Shown: positions 9,515 to 17,952 of the stretch, piece by piece
Numbering within the stretch: position 1 is the first letter of the stretch
How the letters are laid out: each line of letters starts with the position of its first letter
DNA from: CBDCUC01 sp965222485
Lineage (GTDB): Bacteria > Pseudomonadota > Alphaproteobacteria > Rhizobiales > Hyphomicrobiaceae
Reading direction: 5' to 3'
Length of the DNA: 64,000 nt
Assembly (NCBI GenBank): GCA_965222485.1
Contig: CBDCUC010000039.1
Location: 434,001-498,000, forward strand
The notes under the pieces: model-generated
Told to the model about the DNA's origin: nothing
Databases searched by the model: none
What the model saw: the letters and a program-made list of their open reading frames with translations, nothing else
Translations under genes and position numbers: made by a program

Positions 9515-9784
9515 TTAGTGCAGACGCAATTCGGTTCCTACAACTGATAAGTCCGCAGGCTTCATCAGCTCACGATGCGCAACCGTCACCTTGAAAAGCT
9601 CGCCATCCAGATTTCCGCGCCAGAACTCGAGAAATCCCGTTAGCCTCGGGAAGCGCGGATACAAATCGAACTCCTGCCACACGAAACTTTGCAGGAGCAC
9701 TGGATGATCGGGCAGGCGATAGAGGATCTCTGCCGTTGTTAGCGTGTAACCATCGAGCATTTCGCGCAGCCGAGTTGCAGCCAT
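9515..9784 (-). CDS. usg: Usg family protein
   Basis: An 89-residue protein that matches the alphaproteobacterial Usg family, named after a reading frame next to the trp genes of Caulobacter. Conserved stretches are GYTLTTAEILYRLPDHP, QSFVWQEFDLYPRFP and FLEFWRGNLDG, with a final basic strand. The open frame runs on upstream to 9979, but the added residues are not family-like. The ATG at 9784 has GGAG six bases upstream, so it is chosen as the start. No trp gene is nearby. The function of Usg is not established. The 3' end faces the DUF1285 gene, 73 bases away. Confidence 0.85.
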   Translation of the reverse strand: MAATRLREMLDGYTLTTAEILYRLPDHPVLLQSFVWQEFDLYPRFPRLTGFLEFWRGNLDGELFKVTVAHRELMKPADLSVVGTELRLH

Positions 9785-10060
9785 TGCAGTCTCCATGAGT
9801 TGCTTCGCGCAAATGGCGGCAAATGACAGGAGCAAGCTGTCTGCACGAAAGGCTGTGTCATCAGCCGCGATTCGCATGCTAATAAGACTAAAACAGAGAG
9901 AAAAAAGAATGCAAAACAAAGATATAGCAGCATTCAGCGCGGAGTGCTGATATCCCTGGAACAAACCCGCCTGCCCCACGATGAGCCATTCATTAGGCGC
10001 CCGTTAACCCGCCACATGTTTGATGGACCCAGTCGCGTTGTGTGAGAAGGCGTTTGTAGG

Positions 10061-10519
10061 ATGTTTGGGTTGAGTCTCGGCCAGGTGCCGAACCGCGTAT
10101 TGAGCAAGATTATGCGATGCGCCATTCCGGCGGTTTGCATGGGCCTTGGGGCATGTGCCACCAGCAATTCGCAAAGCGGAACCATGTCGGCGAACACTTG
10201 GCCTGGTAATGCGCCGCGCGCGCAAGTCGCAGGTTATGTTGAAACGCACCCGATTGAATACGAGGCCGACGGCATAGAGGCACAAACGCCGCCGAGGCGC
10301 CGTGCGCAAGCCGAGCCAGATGATCCCAGCGAGCCCTTCAGTCCCAATTACGGTGATGCTGCCGTCGCGACGGACCATGCAAATTTTGGCGAGCGGGAGC
10401 GCGACGAGCCGTCTCAACCTTCTGACAAAGTGATGCGCCGATCCGATGTCGTGATCATGCCTCATGACGATGACATGCCTGCAGAGGTATACGGTCACCC
10501 AGAGCCTGTTATGCGGTGA
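10061..10519 (+). CDS. Putative lipoprotein, unknown function
   Basis: The 152-residue product has a basic N-terminus and a short hydrophobic stretch ending in a lipobox, MGLGAC, with the modified cysteine at about residue 32. An internal ATG at 10112 would give a signal peptide of only 15 residues before the cysteine. The rest is hydrophilic, rich in Pro, Glu and Asp, and without recognisable domain. It would be an outer membrane or periplasmic lipoprotein with a disordered chain. An AGAAGG lies 11 bases before the first ATG. An overlapping minus-strand frame (10004-10498) is less gene-like. Coding status is likely but not certain. Confidence 0.55.
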   Translation: MFGLSLGQVPNRVLSKIMRCAIPAVCMGLGACATSNSQSGTMSANTWPGNAPRAQVAGYVETHPIEYEADGIEAQTPPRRRAQAEPDDPSEPFSPNYGDAAVATDHANFGERERDEPSQPSDKVMRRSDVVIMPHDDDMPAEVYGHPEPVMR

Positions 10520-10601
10520 CCGGGAACGTTTGGGCTAAGTCATATGGCCCTGAGCAAAGCGCAATGCCCACATCCATTGGTTCGCCTGAGGATCGATTGA
10601 C

Positions 10602-11144
10602 GTGTCAAACATAAGAGTCTGTCGGTGGCTTGAGCTTGAAGGCAGCACGTCCCAACAGCGCCAGGTCGATAGTATTTTTTTCGAGACCGCCGGCACCAAG
10701 GTTTTTGCCGACGACACGCAGAAGAACAAATTTTACGAGCGTTGGATCGGCCGATATCTGAGCCACGACCCCCAATGGTTTTACGTGCTGGTCTCTGATG
10801 ACGGGAGTGTTGCCGGGTACCTCGCCGGCTGCATTGACAATCCCGCCGAGACACAACGGTTCGCAGATCTACCCTATTATGCCAGCAACGCCGATCTGAT
10901 GGCGCGTTATCCTGCCCATTTGCATGTCAACCTATCCGAGCCCTATCGCGGTAAAGGGTTGGGTTCTAAACTTATCGATGCATTCGCGAGCGATGCGCGC
11001 GCAGCCGGCGCGCCTGGTGTTCACGTGGTGACCGGCAGTACGATGCGAAACGTTTCATTTTACCTGCGCAATGGATTTCAAAAAGTTGGGGAGACGATTT
11101 TCAACGAGCACCCAGTTCTCTTTCTCGGTCGAGAACTCCAATAA
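10602..11144 (+). CDS. GNAT family N-acetyltransferase
   Basis: The 180-residue protein carries the GNAT motif A in the form YRGKGLGSKLIDAF at about 111-124, preceded by the beta strand AHLHVNLSEP, and followed by motif B-like FYLRNGFQKVGET near the C-terminus. It begins with a GTG that has GAGG ten bases upstream. It transfers an acetyl group from acetyl-CoA to an amine, but the substrate cannot be told from the sequence. The N-terminal 60 residues are longer than in minimal GNAT proteins and may shape the acceptor site. It stands alone between short intergenic regions. Confidence 0.88.
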   Translation: MSNIRVCRWLELEGSTSQQRQVDSIFFETAGTKVFADDTQKNKFYERWIGRYLSHDPQWFYVLVSDDGSVAGYLAGCIDNPAETQRFADLPYYASNADLMARYPAHLHVNLSEPYRGKGLGSKLIDAFASDARAAGAPGVHVVTGSTMRNVSFYLRNGFQKVGETIFNEHPVLFLGRELQ

Positions 11145-11348
11145 CACCCCGAATAGGCGTTAACCTGTATCACCCTGACAGCATGAACCTCTGTATTTCG
11201 AGTGGAAACATTGGGCTCACCGACCTATGCTGAACGCAAATCAACGCAGGGGACGCAACAGGTCGCTGATCCAATCGCTGTGATCGGCCTGTGAAACGAT
11301 CAGGCTGTTTTCGCAACAGCATGGATGAAATAGATGGGAGTATCCAAC

Positions 11349-11735
11349 ATGTCGCAATGGGTGAACCACGCTGTACGAGGTACGTGGCTATCGCTGCTCT
11401 GCGTATTTGTCTTGGCAGTTGCCGCCGGAACCTGGGGCGGAGCGGATCGCGCAGTTAGCGCCACTGTACCGCTCGGCCATGAAATGACAACGGAGCCCGT
11501 CGTCGATCAATCACTTGTACAAAAGGTGCACGGCTGCCACGCACGCGCAAAAGTCGGTCCGGCCACTGGCGTTCTCCATCGCCATGTCGGTGCGTTTTGT
11601 ACCCGTAAGGTCGTCAAGCGCAACGTATGTGCTGGCTGGCGCCAGCGTTGTGGCTTGCAGTGCATCAATGCGCGAAAGCCCGCCCGTTGCACCAGGCGCT
11701 GCCTACGCAAAAACGCACCTCCCCGGTGCCTCTAG
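11349..11735 (+). CDS. Secreted small Cys/His-rich protein with HGCH motif
   Basis: The 128-residue product starts at the ATG at 11349, which has GGGAG eight bases upstream; an in-frame ATG at 11334 has no such site. A signal peptide with a hydrophobic core SLLCVFVLAVAAG is followed by a likely cleavage site near AVSA. The mature part begins a short acidic stretch and then has HGCHARAKVGPATG, HRHVGAFC and several further cysteines and arginines. Secreted proteins with an HGCH...HRH.G..C arrangement are common in Hyphomicrobiales genomes and have no assigned function. The basic C-terminal 60 residues hold eight cysteines in total with the motif, which suggests disulfide bonds or metal binding. 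A strong terminator follows 25 bases after the stop. Confidence 0.65.
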   Translation: MSQWVNHAVRGTWLSLLCVFVLAVAAGTWGGADRAVSATVPLGHEMTTEPVVDQSLVQKVHGCHARAKVGPATGVLHRHVGAFCTRKVVKRNVCAGWRQRCGLQCINARKPARCTRRCLRKNAPPRCL

Positions 11736-11760
11736 AACGACAATCAGGTCTTTAAACACC

Positions 11761-11797
11761 AAACCGCCTGGTGAATTTCACCAGGCGGTTTTTTTTT
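11761..11797 (+). terminator. Rho-independent terminator
   Basis: A 15-bp perfect inverted repeat (arms 11761-11775 and 11777-11791, core CCGCCTGGTGAA) is followed by a run of T up to 11797. The unpaired centre opens to a small loop. It lies directly after the small secreted protein gene and ends its transcript. It is the strongest intrinsic terminator in the window. Confidence 0.95.
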
Positions 11798-11865
11798 GAT
11801 TGCATGGTTGCGAGTAACTGCCGGTCGCACATACTTTCACAACTCAAAGCCCGTAGCGCGGTTGC

Positions 11866-13101
11866 TCAAGCGCCATTACGCACCAACCCCGCAACATAGT
11901 CGCCGATGGCCAGGGCGGATGTCAGGCCGGGACTCTCAATCCCGTACAGTCCAATGTAGCCGGCAATGCCGTGCTGTTCCGGTCCGGCGATAACGAAATC
12001 GGACGGAGGTGCACCGGCGATGTAAAGCTTTGGGCGGATGCCCGTATATGCGGGGACCAGCGCATCGTCAGGTAAACCCGGCCAGTATCTGCGCACGGAC
12101 GCTTCAAAGCGGTGCGCGCGCTCATGGAGCGCATCCTCGAAGCTGTAATCAACCACGTCTATCCACTCCAGATCGGGACCGAATAACGTCTGCCCGCCAA
12201 GGTCGCGGGTGGTGTGTATGCCAAGCCACGCACCCGTTGGCACGGGGTATATCAATTGCTGAAATGGCGTTGGCGCAGCGAGTCGATAGTAATGACCTTT
12301 GCCGAAGTAGGTTCGCGGAACGGTGTCGGAGCCGTTGTTTGATTTTGAGCGGGCACCCTGATGGGCGGCGTTATGAACGCGTTGGCCAACGTGACTGGCA
12401 CTTAGCCCCGCTGCATTGATCACATATCGCGTACTGATCACACTTTCTGCTTGCTCCAGGACATCGGATGATCCTGGCGCCGTGTCACGCGCGCGCTCAT
12501 TGTCAGGCGCGCTTTCACCAGCACATGTGATAATGTCAAAGCAATCTGCTGACGAACGCGCGACGTCCACCGCTTGCGTATTAAAAACAATCTGACATCT
12601 GCCCGTTTCTGTCGCATGTCCCTCCAGCGCCGTGATCACTTCATGGACATCGATAATGCCCGTCGACGGTGACAACAGCGCCGCCCGGACTTGAAGCTGC
12701 GGTTCCACGGCTTGCACGTCGCTTGCGTTGAGCCACCTGACATCGTCCATGCCATTGGCAACAGCGAGGTGCTCTACGCGCCGCAGCGCGTCAATCTCGC
12801 CGTCATCCGTCGCAACAACAAACTTGCCGCACTGTTCGTGAGAAATGCCGTTCTCACCAGCAAACTCGTAAAGACGCTTTCTGCCGGCAACGCAAAGACG
12901 CGCGCGTAGACTACCTTTTGGATAGTAAAGCCCGGCGTGGATGACCTGGGAATTGCGTGCGGAGATCTCTTCGCCGGCGCGTTGATGCCGCTCAAGAACC
13001 ATGACGTCGCGGCCCGCGCCAGCCAAGGCGCGTGCAATCGCCAAGCCAATGATGCCCGCACCGATAACAACGATCTCAACATCTGGCTGTTTTGAATTCA
13101 G
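11866..13101 (-). CDS. FAD-dependent oxidoreductase (DAO / L-2-hydroxyglutarate oxidase-like), apparent CTG start
   Basis: The protein has the N-terminal dinucleotide-binding motif VVIGAGIIGLAIARAL, an ERH end of the second strand, NSQVIHAGLYYPKGSLRA typical of the LhgO-like branch of the DAO family, and a C-terminal FVIAGPEQHGIAGYIGLYG region. To include the whole GxGxxG motif the frame must start upstream of the TTG at 13044. Between that codon and an in-frame TAG there is no ATG, GTG or TTG. A CTG at 13101 lies 5-6 bases after a perfect AGGAGG, so CTG is proposed as start, giving 412 residues. It probably oxidises a 2-hydroxy acid or an amino acid. A hydrophilic insert of about 40 residues near the middle (around 195-245) is not typical. 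It is convergent with the HGCH gene. Confidence 0.82.
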   Translation of the reverse strand: MNSKQPDVEIVVIGAGIIGLAIARALAGAGRDVMVLERHQRAGEEISARNSQVIHAGLYYPKGSLRARLCVAGRKRLYEFAGENGISHEQCGKFVVATDDGEIDALRRVEHLAVANGMDDVRWLNASDVQAVEPQLQVRAALLSPSTGIIDVHEVITALEGHATETGRCQIVFNTQAVDVARSSADCFDIITCAGESAPDNERARDTAPGSSDVLEQAESVISTRYVINAAGLSASHVGQRVHNAAHQGARSKSNNGSDTVPRTYFGKGHYYRLAAPTPFQQLIYPVPTGAWLGIHTTRDLGGQTLFGPDLEWIDVVDYSFEDALHERAHRFEASVRRYWPGLPDDALVPAYTGIRPKLYIAGAPPSDFVIAGPEQHGIAGYIGLYGIESPGLTSALAIGDYVAGLVRNGA

Positions 13102-13245
13102 TTGACCCTCCTTTGTCTATGTTGGGCCCGCCCCTGCCACCGGCTCTCCAGACGCCGACAACATCCAAAAGCCAATCCTTGGCGTTTCCGCCTGCCTAGT
13201 AGACCATCCGCCTGTCGAAAACCTCCACATTCCATGGCCGCTGTC

Positions 13246-13273
13246 TTGACAATAACTGAGAACAAAATATGAA
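13246..13273 (+). promoter_or_regulatory. Possible sigma70-like promoter of the SbcD-like gene
   Basis: A TTGACA hexamer at 13246-13251 and TATGAA at 13268-13273 are separated by 16 bases. The spacing and the perfect -35 suggest a promoter. It would give a leader of about 70 bases before the ATG at 13352. Confidence 0.5.
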
Positions 13274-13351
13274 CAATCGTGACTTTACCCATGCAATGGG
13301 AGGTCAGGGAAATTGGGCATGTTGTGCTGAAGCGGAAGTTGCGTGGTCTAG

Positions 13352-14473
13352 ATGGGGTTCAAATTCATACATACCGGCGACTGGCAGATCGGCAGGCCGT
13401 TTGCAGCCTTCGGTTCTGATAAGCCTGCAGTTCTTCGCCAGGCCCGCCTTGATGTGATCGGCACGATCGCCACGCTTGCTATTGAACGTTCCGTGAAGCA
13501 CATCCTCGTTGCAGGCGATATATTCGATAGCGTGACCTTACCCGACGCCCAGATCCGCAGCGTCTTTGAGAAGCTTGGTTCGTATCGGGATATCACTTGG
13601 CACCTGCTCCCCGGCAATCATGATTATGCAGCGCGTGGCGGGTTCTGGCATCGTGCCGCAAAGCTCGCGTCAACCGACAACATCATCATTCACGACGAAC
13701 CCAAACCTTATGAAGCCGAACCGGGCCTCTTCGTATTGCCAGCTCCGCTAAAGGGCCGCACGGCCGAGGTCGATCCAACAGAATGGATGGACAAGGCGGA
13801 AACGCCGGAGAACACGATACGTATCGGTCTTGCCCATGGCGCCATCCAGGGTTTTGGCTCGTCGGGCGACGCGTCTGTGCTCATTTCTCCATCCCGCGTA
13901 AAAACGGCCACCCTGGACTATCTGGCTTTGGGTGACTGGCACGGCATGGCAAAGGTGTCTGACCGCGTCTGGTATTCTGGCACGCCCGAGCCGGACCGGT
14001 TTCCCAACAATGACCCCGGTTACGCTCTGGTCGTAGAAGTCGGAGGCGGGCCGCCGCAGGTTGAGCCAGTTCGCACGGCTAGGTTTACCTGGACCTCTAA
14101 GTCACTGGAGCTGCACGGGCCCCAATCCGTCACCACGTTTGTCGAAGACATACGCAGCGCCGGCCCGCAGCTCGATCGCATGCTGGTGCGTCTTGATATA
14201 TCCGGCGCAGTTTCCGTCGGCGAGTGGAGTGAAATCGAAGCAAGTTTGCAGGACCTGGAGCCGGCCCTTTTTCACTTTGAGTGGAGAGATGCGGATCTGC
14301 ATTTTCTTATGGGAGATGCAGATCTGGAGGCGATGGGGTCGGGCGCATTGCACAACGTCGCGCAAAGGCTGAGCGAGCAAGCCCAGACGACTGATCCACA
14401 ACAACGAGCCATTGCTGAAACGGCCCTACGACATCTGTACCGCTTTGTGCGCCGTGCAGAGGGGCAGCTATGA
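13352..14473 (+). CDS. SbcD/YhaO-like metallophosphoesterase (DNA exonuclease family)
   Basis: The 373-residue protein has the calcineurin-like phosphoesterase motifs in order: HTGDWQIGRPF at 7-17, AGDIFDS, LLPGNHDYAARGG, LAHGAI and LGDWHGM. These supply the two-metal centre seen in SbcD/Mre11 nucleases. The usual histidine two residues after the first aspartate is a glutamine (Q12), a variant I believe is common in this bacterial branch. The C-terminal 130 residues form a smaller accessory domain. The stop overlaps the start of the SbcC-like gene by ATGA, so the two proteins are made together and very probably form a complex acting on DNA ends or hairpins. The ribosome binding site is weak. 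Confidence 0.88.
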   Translation: MGFKFIHTGDWQIGRPFAAFGSDKPAVLRQARLDVIGTIATLAIERSVKHILVAGDIFDSVTLPDAQIRSVFEKLGSYRDITWHLLPGNHDYAARGGFWHRAAKLASTDNIIIHDEPKPYEAEPGLFVLPAPLKGRTAEVDPTEWMDKAETPENTIRIGLAHGAIQGFGSSGDASVLISPSRVKTATLDYLALGDWHGMAKVSDRVWYSGTPEPDRFPNNDPGYALVVEVGGGPPQVEPVRTARFTWTSKSLELHGPQSVTTFVEDIRSAGPQLDRMLVRLDISGAVSVGEWSEIEASLQDLEPALFHFEWRDADLHFLMGDADLEAMGSGALHNVAQRLSEQAQTTDPQQRAIAETALRHLYRFVRRAEGQL

Positions 14474-17115
14474 AAATTCGCGCCATCCGTCTGCGCGAGG
14501 TAGGGCGCTTTATCAAACCTGTCGCGCTCGAAGGGTTCAGCGGCGAGCTGGATGTTCTCGCCGGCCCGAATGAGTTCGGCAAGTCAACTATTCTGCGCGC
14601 ACTTCGCGCACTGTTTCTGGAAAAGCACGCATCAGCTGCAACCAAGCGCGGTCTTTTGGCGGGCCTGCGCCCGCATACGGGTGGCGCCCCGCTAATTGAA
14701 GCCGATTTCGATGCACAAGGCGGACGCTGGCGACTGCAAAAGCAGTTCCTCGCTGGCAAGTCTGCGACATTGACCGATCTTAAGACGATGAACGTCATCG
14801 CGCGTGGTGCAGAAGCAGACGAACGCGCCGTGGCACTCACATCCTCAACTGTTGCCGGCTCCGATGTCGGCCTTGGTCTATTGTGGGTTGGTCAGAAAGA
14901 CGCTCTAGCGCCTCTCAAACTTGAGAAGTCGGCCGACTTGTCTCTGCGCGCGGCGATCAAATCGCAAGTCAGCGAGGTCGCTGACGGTGGGATTACACGT
15001 AGCGTCTTGAGTATGGCAGAGGAGGCGCTGAAGGACCTCACGGGCGGACGCGGCGGAGCGCCCCAAGCCAAAACGGAATTTGCGCAGCAACTGAAAAAGC
15101 GCGACGAAATCGATTCCGAATTTGCAAAAGCACAAAGCGAACAGGAAGCCTCCGCGGCCAGCAGCGAACGCTTGAAGTCATTGCAGGCCAGGGCTCAGGC
15201 GTTGTCTCCCAAAAACAGCACAAACGAGCGCTGGGCAAAGCTAGAGGCTGCAAAAGTAGAGCTCGAACAGCGGGTAGCCGCAGCCGATAAACGAGCGCTC
15301 GCCCAAAAAGAACTGCAGCATGCCAAGAGTGAGTTTGAGTTGAAGACCAAGGAGCGACTTTCATTTCGCGAGCGGCTTGAGAGCGCTTCGAAACTGAAAG
15401 GCGAGCTAGACACCTTTGCTGGTGAGAAGACTGGGCAGCAGACAATTGTCGATAACGCCAGGACGCAGAAAGAAAAGACAGCACAGGCATTGGAATTAGC
15501 AACGACTGAGTATGCGCAACTCTCCAATCTTATGAAAGAGGTTCACCGGGCGGAGAAGGCACGCGCCGCGCATGCAAGGCTTGAGGGTCTGAAAAAGCAT
15601 CTAAAGCGTGCGCAGTCTGCTGCAGCTGATGCTGACAAACTCAGACGGCAGTTGTCTCAATTCAAGGTTACGAAAGAAAGCGTGCAGGCAGCCCAAACCG
15701 AGGCGGCTGCCGTCCAGCAGTTGCGTGCAGAAATCTCCGCAGCCCTGCCTAAGGTATCCGTTGCTTACGCAAAGGGTGGCGAAGGCAAAATCGCCGTCGA
15801 CGGCAAAAGACTTACCGAAAAAGTTTCCCAATTCGAGCCGCGCCGACAGCTCAAGTTGAAGATTGATGGTGTCGGCACAATCACCGTGACACCAGGCGCT
15901 GCCAGTGAACTGGAAGACCGGCGCGCCGACCTTGAAGCCCACGAAGGCCAGCTCGGTGACCTGCTTCGCCGGATGGAGGTCGATGATATCAAGTTGGCGC
16001 ATACGGCGTTCCAGGATCGCCGCGAGACCCACAGCGCATTAGAGCGGGCACAAGCGCAGTTACTCGAGCTCGCGCCAGATGGCCTTCAGGCCTTGGTCGA
16101 TGAGGTGCGCGAGTTTGAGGCATCGAGCGGCGAGCAAGACGACAAGGAGTTACCCACGCTAGCGGAAGTCGAAAAGCAGTTAGCGAACGCGCAAAAGAGG
16201 ATTGATGAAACACATGCTGCCGATGTTAGCGCAGCCAAAGACCTCGCCGAAAAAGACAAGCATCTGACGACCCTGCATGCAAAACTCGAAGAGCGCACGC
16301 AACGGCTTGATGAATTGTCACAAGCCTTACCCTCAATTGACGCACGCGCTGCCTTTGAATTGCATCTTAACGAGGCGGTAGCCGACGCGCATCGAAACGT
16401 ACAGGCGGCCGAACAGGAGGTGGCGGACTGGTCCGCAAAAGCGGGAGATGACAAATCGCGCGGTGAGTTGGCACGGCAGGTTGAGAAAGACGAAGCCGAT
16501 CGTAAGGTTTCGGAGGAAGAGCTTGCCGGCATTCGAGATCAAATCCAGCGCCTCCGCGGTGCATTGGAGCGCGATGCGCAATCCGATATCGAGGCTCGCA
16601 TTACGCAGCTAGGCGAGGCGCGCGATGGGATTAATCGGCGAATTACGAACTTTAAACGTGACCGTGATGCGCTGCAGCTGCTTGAGAAGACCTTAAAGGA
16701 CGTAGAGGCCAGCACGCAGGAACGTTTTCTAACGCCCGTCACGGATATTCTGGAACCGATGTTGGCGCGCATCATTCCTGACGCCCAGGCGACGTTTGCC
16801 GATGGTTTTAATTTGGCAGAATTGAAACGCGACGGCGTCGGCGAAGACCTTACAAGCTTGAGCGAAGGGACGCAGGAGCAGTTGGCGATCCTAGTGCGCC
16901 TCGCTTTTGCTCGCGTGCTCGCCCGGTCCGGTCACGAGGTTCCCGTCATCCTCGACGACCCGCTTGCCTATGCAGACGATGAGCGCATCCACCAGATGTT
17001 CGATGTTATCACGAGCGCCAGCACGCACCATCAGGTGTTCGTGCTGACGTGCCGAGAGGATGCCTTCGCCCCATTGGGTGGAACACGGCTAGAGCTGACC
17101 GAGTGGCAGCCGTAA
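14470..17115 (+). CDS. SbcC/Rad50/YhaN-like coiled-coil ATPase without zinc hook
   Basis: The 881-residue protein has Walker A GPNEFGKST at 32-40, two long coiled-coil regions (about 195-425 and 480-720), an ABC signature LSEGTQEQLAIL at about 797-808 and Walker B VPVILDDPLAYADD at about 831-844. This is the SMC-like layout of Rad50/SbcC. The Rad50 zinc hook CxxC is missing: the only cysteine is in LTCRED near the end. In its place between the coils, residues 425-478 form a beta-rich insert (KVSVAYAKGGEGKIAVDG, then LKLKIDGVGTITVTPG). It is coupled by ATGA overlap to the nuclease gene. A role in DNA end processing is inferred from the pair. Confidence 0.88.
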   Translation: MKIRAIRLREVGRFIKPVALEGFSGELDVLAGPNEFGKSTILRALRALFLEKHASAATKRGLLAGLRPHTGGAPLIEADFDAQGGRWRLQKQFLAGKSATLTDLKTMNVIARGAEADERAVALTSSTVAGSDVGLGLLWVGQKDALAPLKLEKSADLSLRAAIKSQVSEVADGGITRSVLSMAEEALKDLTGGRGGAPQAKTEFAQQLKKRDEIDSEFAKAQSEQEASAASSERLKSLQARAQALSPKNSTNERWAKLEAAKVELEQRVAAADKRALAQKELQHAKSEFELKTKERLSFRERLESASKLKGELDTFAGEKTGQQTIVDNARTQKEKTAQALELATTEYAQLSNLMKEVHRAEKARAAHARLEGLKKHLKRAQSAAADADKLRRQLSQFKVTKESVQAAQTEAAAVQQLRAEISAALPKVSVAYAKGGEGKIAVDGKRLTEKVSQFEPRRQLKLKIDGVGTITVTPGAASELEDRRADLEAHEGQLGDLLRRMEVDDIKLAHTAFQDRRETHSALERAQAQLLELAPDGLQALVDEVREFEASSGEQDDKELPTLAEVEKQLANAQKRIDETHAADVSAAKDLAEKDKHLTTLHAKLEERTQRLDELSQALPSIDARAAFELHLNEAVADAHRNVQAAEQEVADWSAKAGDDKSRGELARQVEKDEADRKVSEEELAGIRDQIQRLRGALERDAQSDIEARITQLGEARDGINRRITNFKRDRDALQLLEKTLKDVEASTQERFLTPVTDILEPMLARIIPDAQATFADGFNLAELKRDGVGEDLTSLSEGTQEQLAILVRLAFARVLARSGHEVPVILDDPLAYADDERIHQMFDVITSASTHHQVFVLTCREDAFAPLGGTRLELTEWQP

Positions 17116-17186
17116 CTGCAGGCCTCCTGCACGATCATGGGACCAGGTGCAGGCCGCCGGCGCCAAGGTCTCTATTCCGCTCGCCT

Positions 17187-17684
17187 CTAAGCGCCGGAAG
17201 AACTGGTCTGTGAAGACGCCATTGGCGGAGCTTCCGACGGTGTAACGCCGGATAGCGGATCGTCAGACCTGCGCGACTTGCCTTCAAAGTATGCACCCTG
17301 TTCGATCGCCAGGGCTTGATGGTAGATATCGCCTTCGACATGGCTTTGCGATTGCAGCATTACCCGCTTGCCGCGAATTGAACCCATGACATGGCCGCGA
17401 ACAACGACTTCTTCAGCAGCGATACCGCCGGTGATGTTAGCGCGTTCACCCACAATAATATGCGTACCGTTGATATCGCCCTGCACTTCTCCGTCAATTT
17501 GCACTTGGCCCTTGGAACTCAGATTGCCCATGATCGTCAGATCAGGCCCGATCACAGAAGGAGCAGTGCCCGCGGCCGGCCGGCCTGTGGATACCGTCGC
17601 GCGCGGCGCTGAGGGTGCCGATGACATTCCTGATGGAGCAGGGGGCGCCGGTTTCATTGGCTCACTTTCGTTTTTCTTGAACAT
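17187..17684 (-). CDS. Bactofilin family protein (polymer-forming cytoskeletal)
   Basis: The 165-residue protein has a disordered Pro/Ala/Ser-rich N-terminus of about 45 residues, then the bactofilin beta-helix: TIMGNLSSKGQVQIDG, EVQGDING, HIIVGERANITGG, EEVVVRGHVMG, IRGKRVMLQSQSHVEGDIYH and ALAIEQGAYFEG. The regular spacing of Gly and hydrophobic residues shows the right-handed helix that assembles into filaments without nucleotide. The C-terminal tail is again Ser/Pro rich. Bactofilins act at the membrane in cell shape, stalk or envelope placement. The gene is convergent with the SbcC-like gene, 71 bases away. An M23 peptidase gene, a common partner, is not adjacent. Confidence 0.93.
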   Translation of the reverse strand: MFKKNESEPMKPAPPAPSGMSSAPSAPRATVSTGRPAAGTAPSVIGPDLTIMGNLSSKGQVQIDGEVQGDINGTHIIVGERANITGGIAAEEVVVRGHVMGSIRGKRVMLQSQSHVEGDIYHQALAIEQGAYFEGKSRRSDDPLSGVTPSEAPPMASSQTSSSGA

Positions 17685-17952
17685 GACGATACGGACCTCC
17701 GCTCAAACGCCACAAATTCTGAACAAAAACCAATTTACGCCGTCTGCCTCGCTAGGCGATCGAATCCCTCAAAACACGAGACTTAAGGCTCACTGACGCT
17801 GGCACTACCATGTTTCCCGATCCAGGTCACGGCCGATAACACCGCCCAGTTCCTGATCCCAAGACAGGATGGCGCGACGGCAACAAGCAGGCAGATGAAA
17901 CAAAATAAGCGCTAAAATTAGGCCGGCTGCCAACGTCTGCGCCGACCCCCAC

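Noticed and set aside
10004..10498. Minus-strand frame opposite the lipoprotein gene
   Set aside because: It lacks a signal sequence or domain, while the plus strand has a lipobox and a ribosome binding site; still, neither strand is certain.
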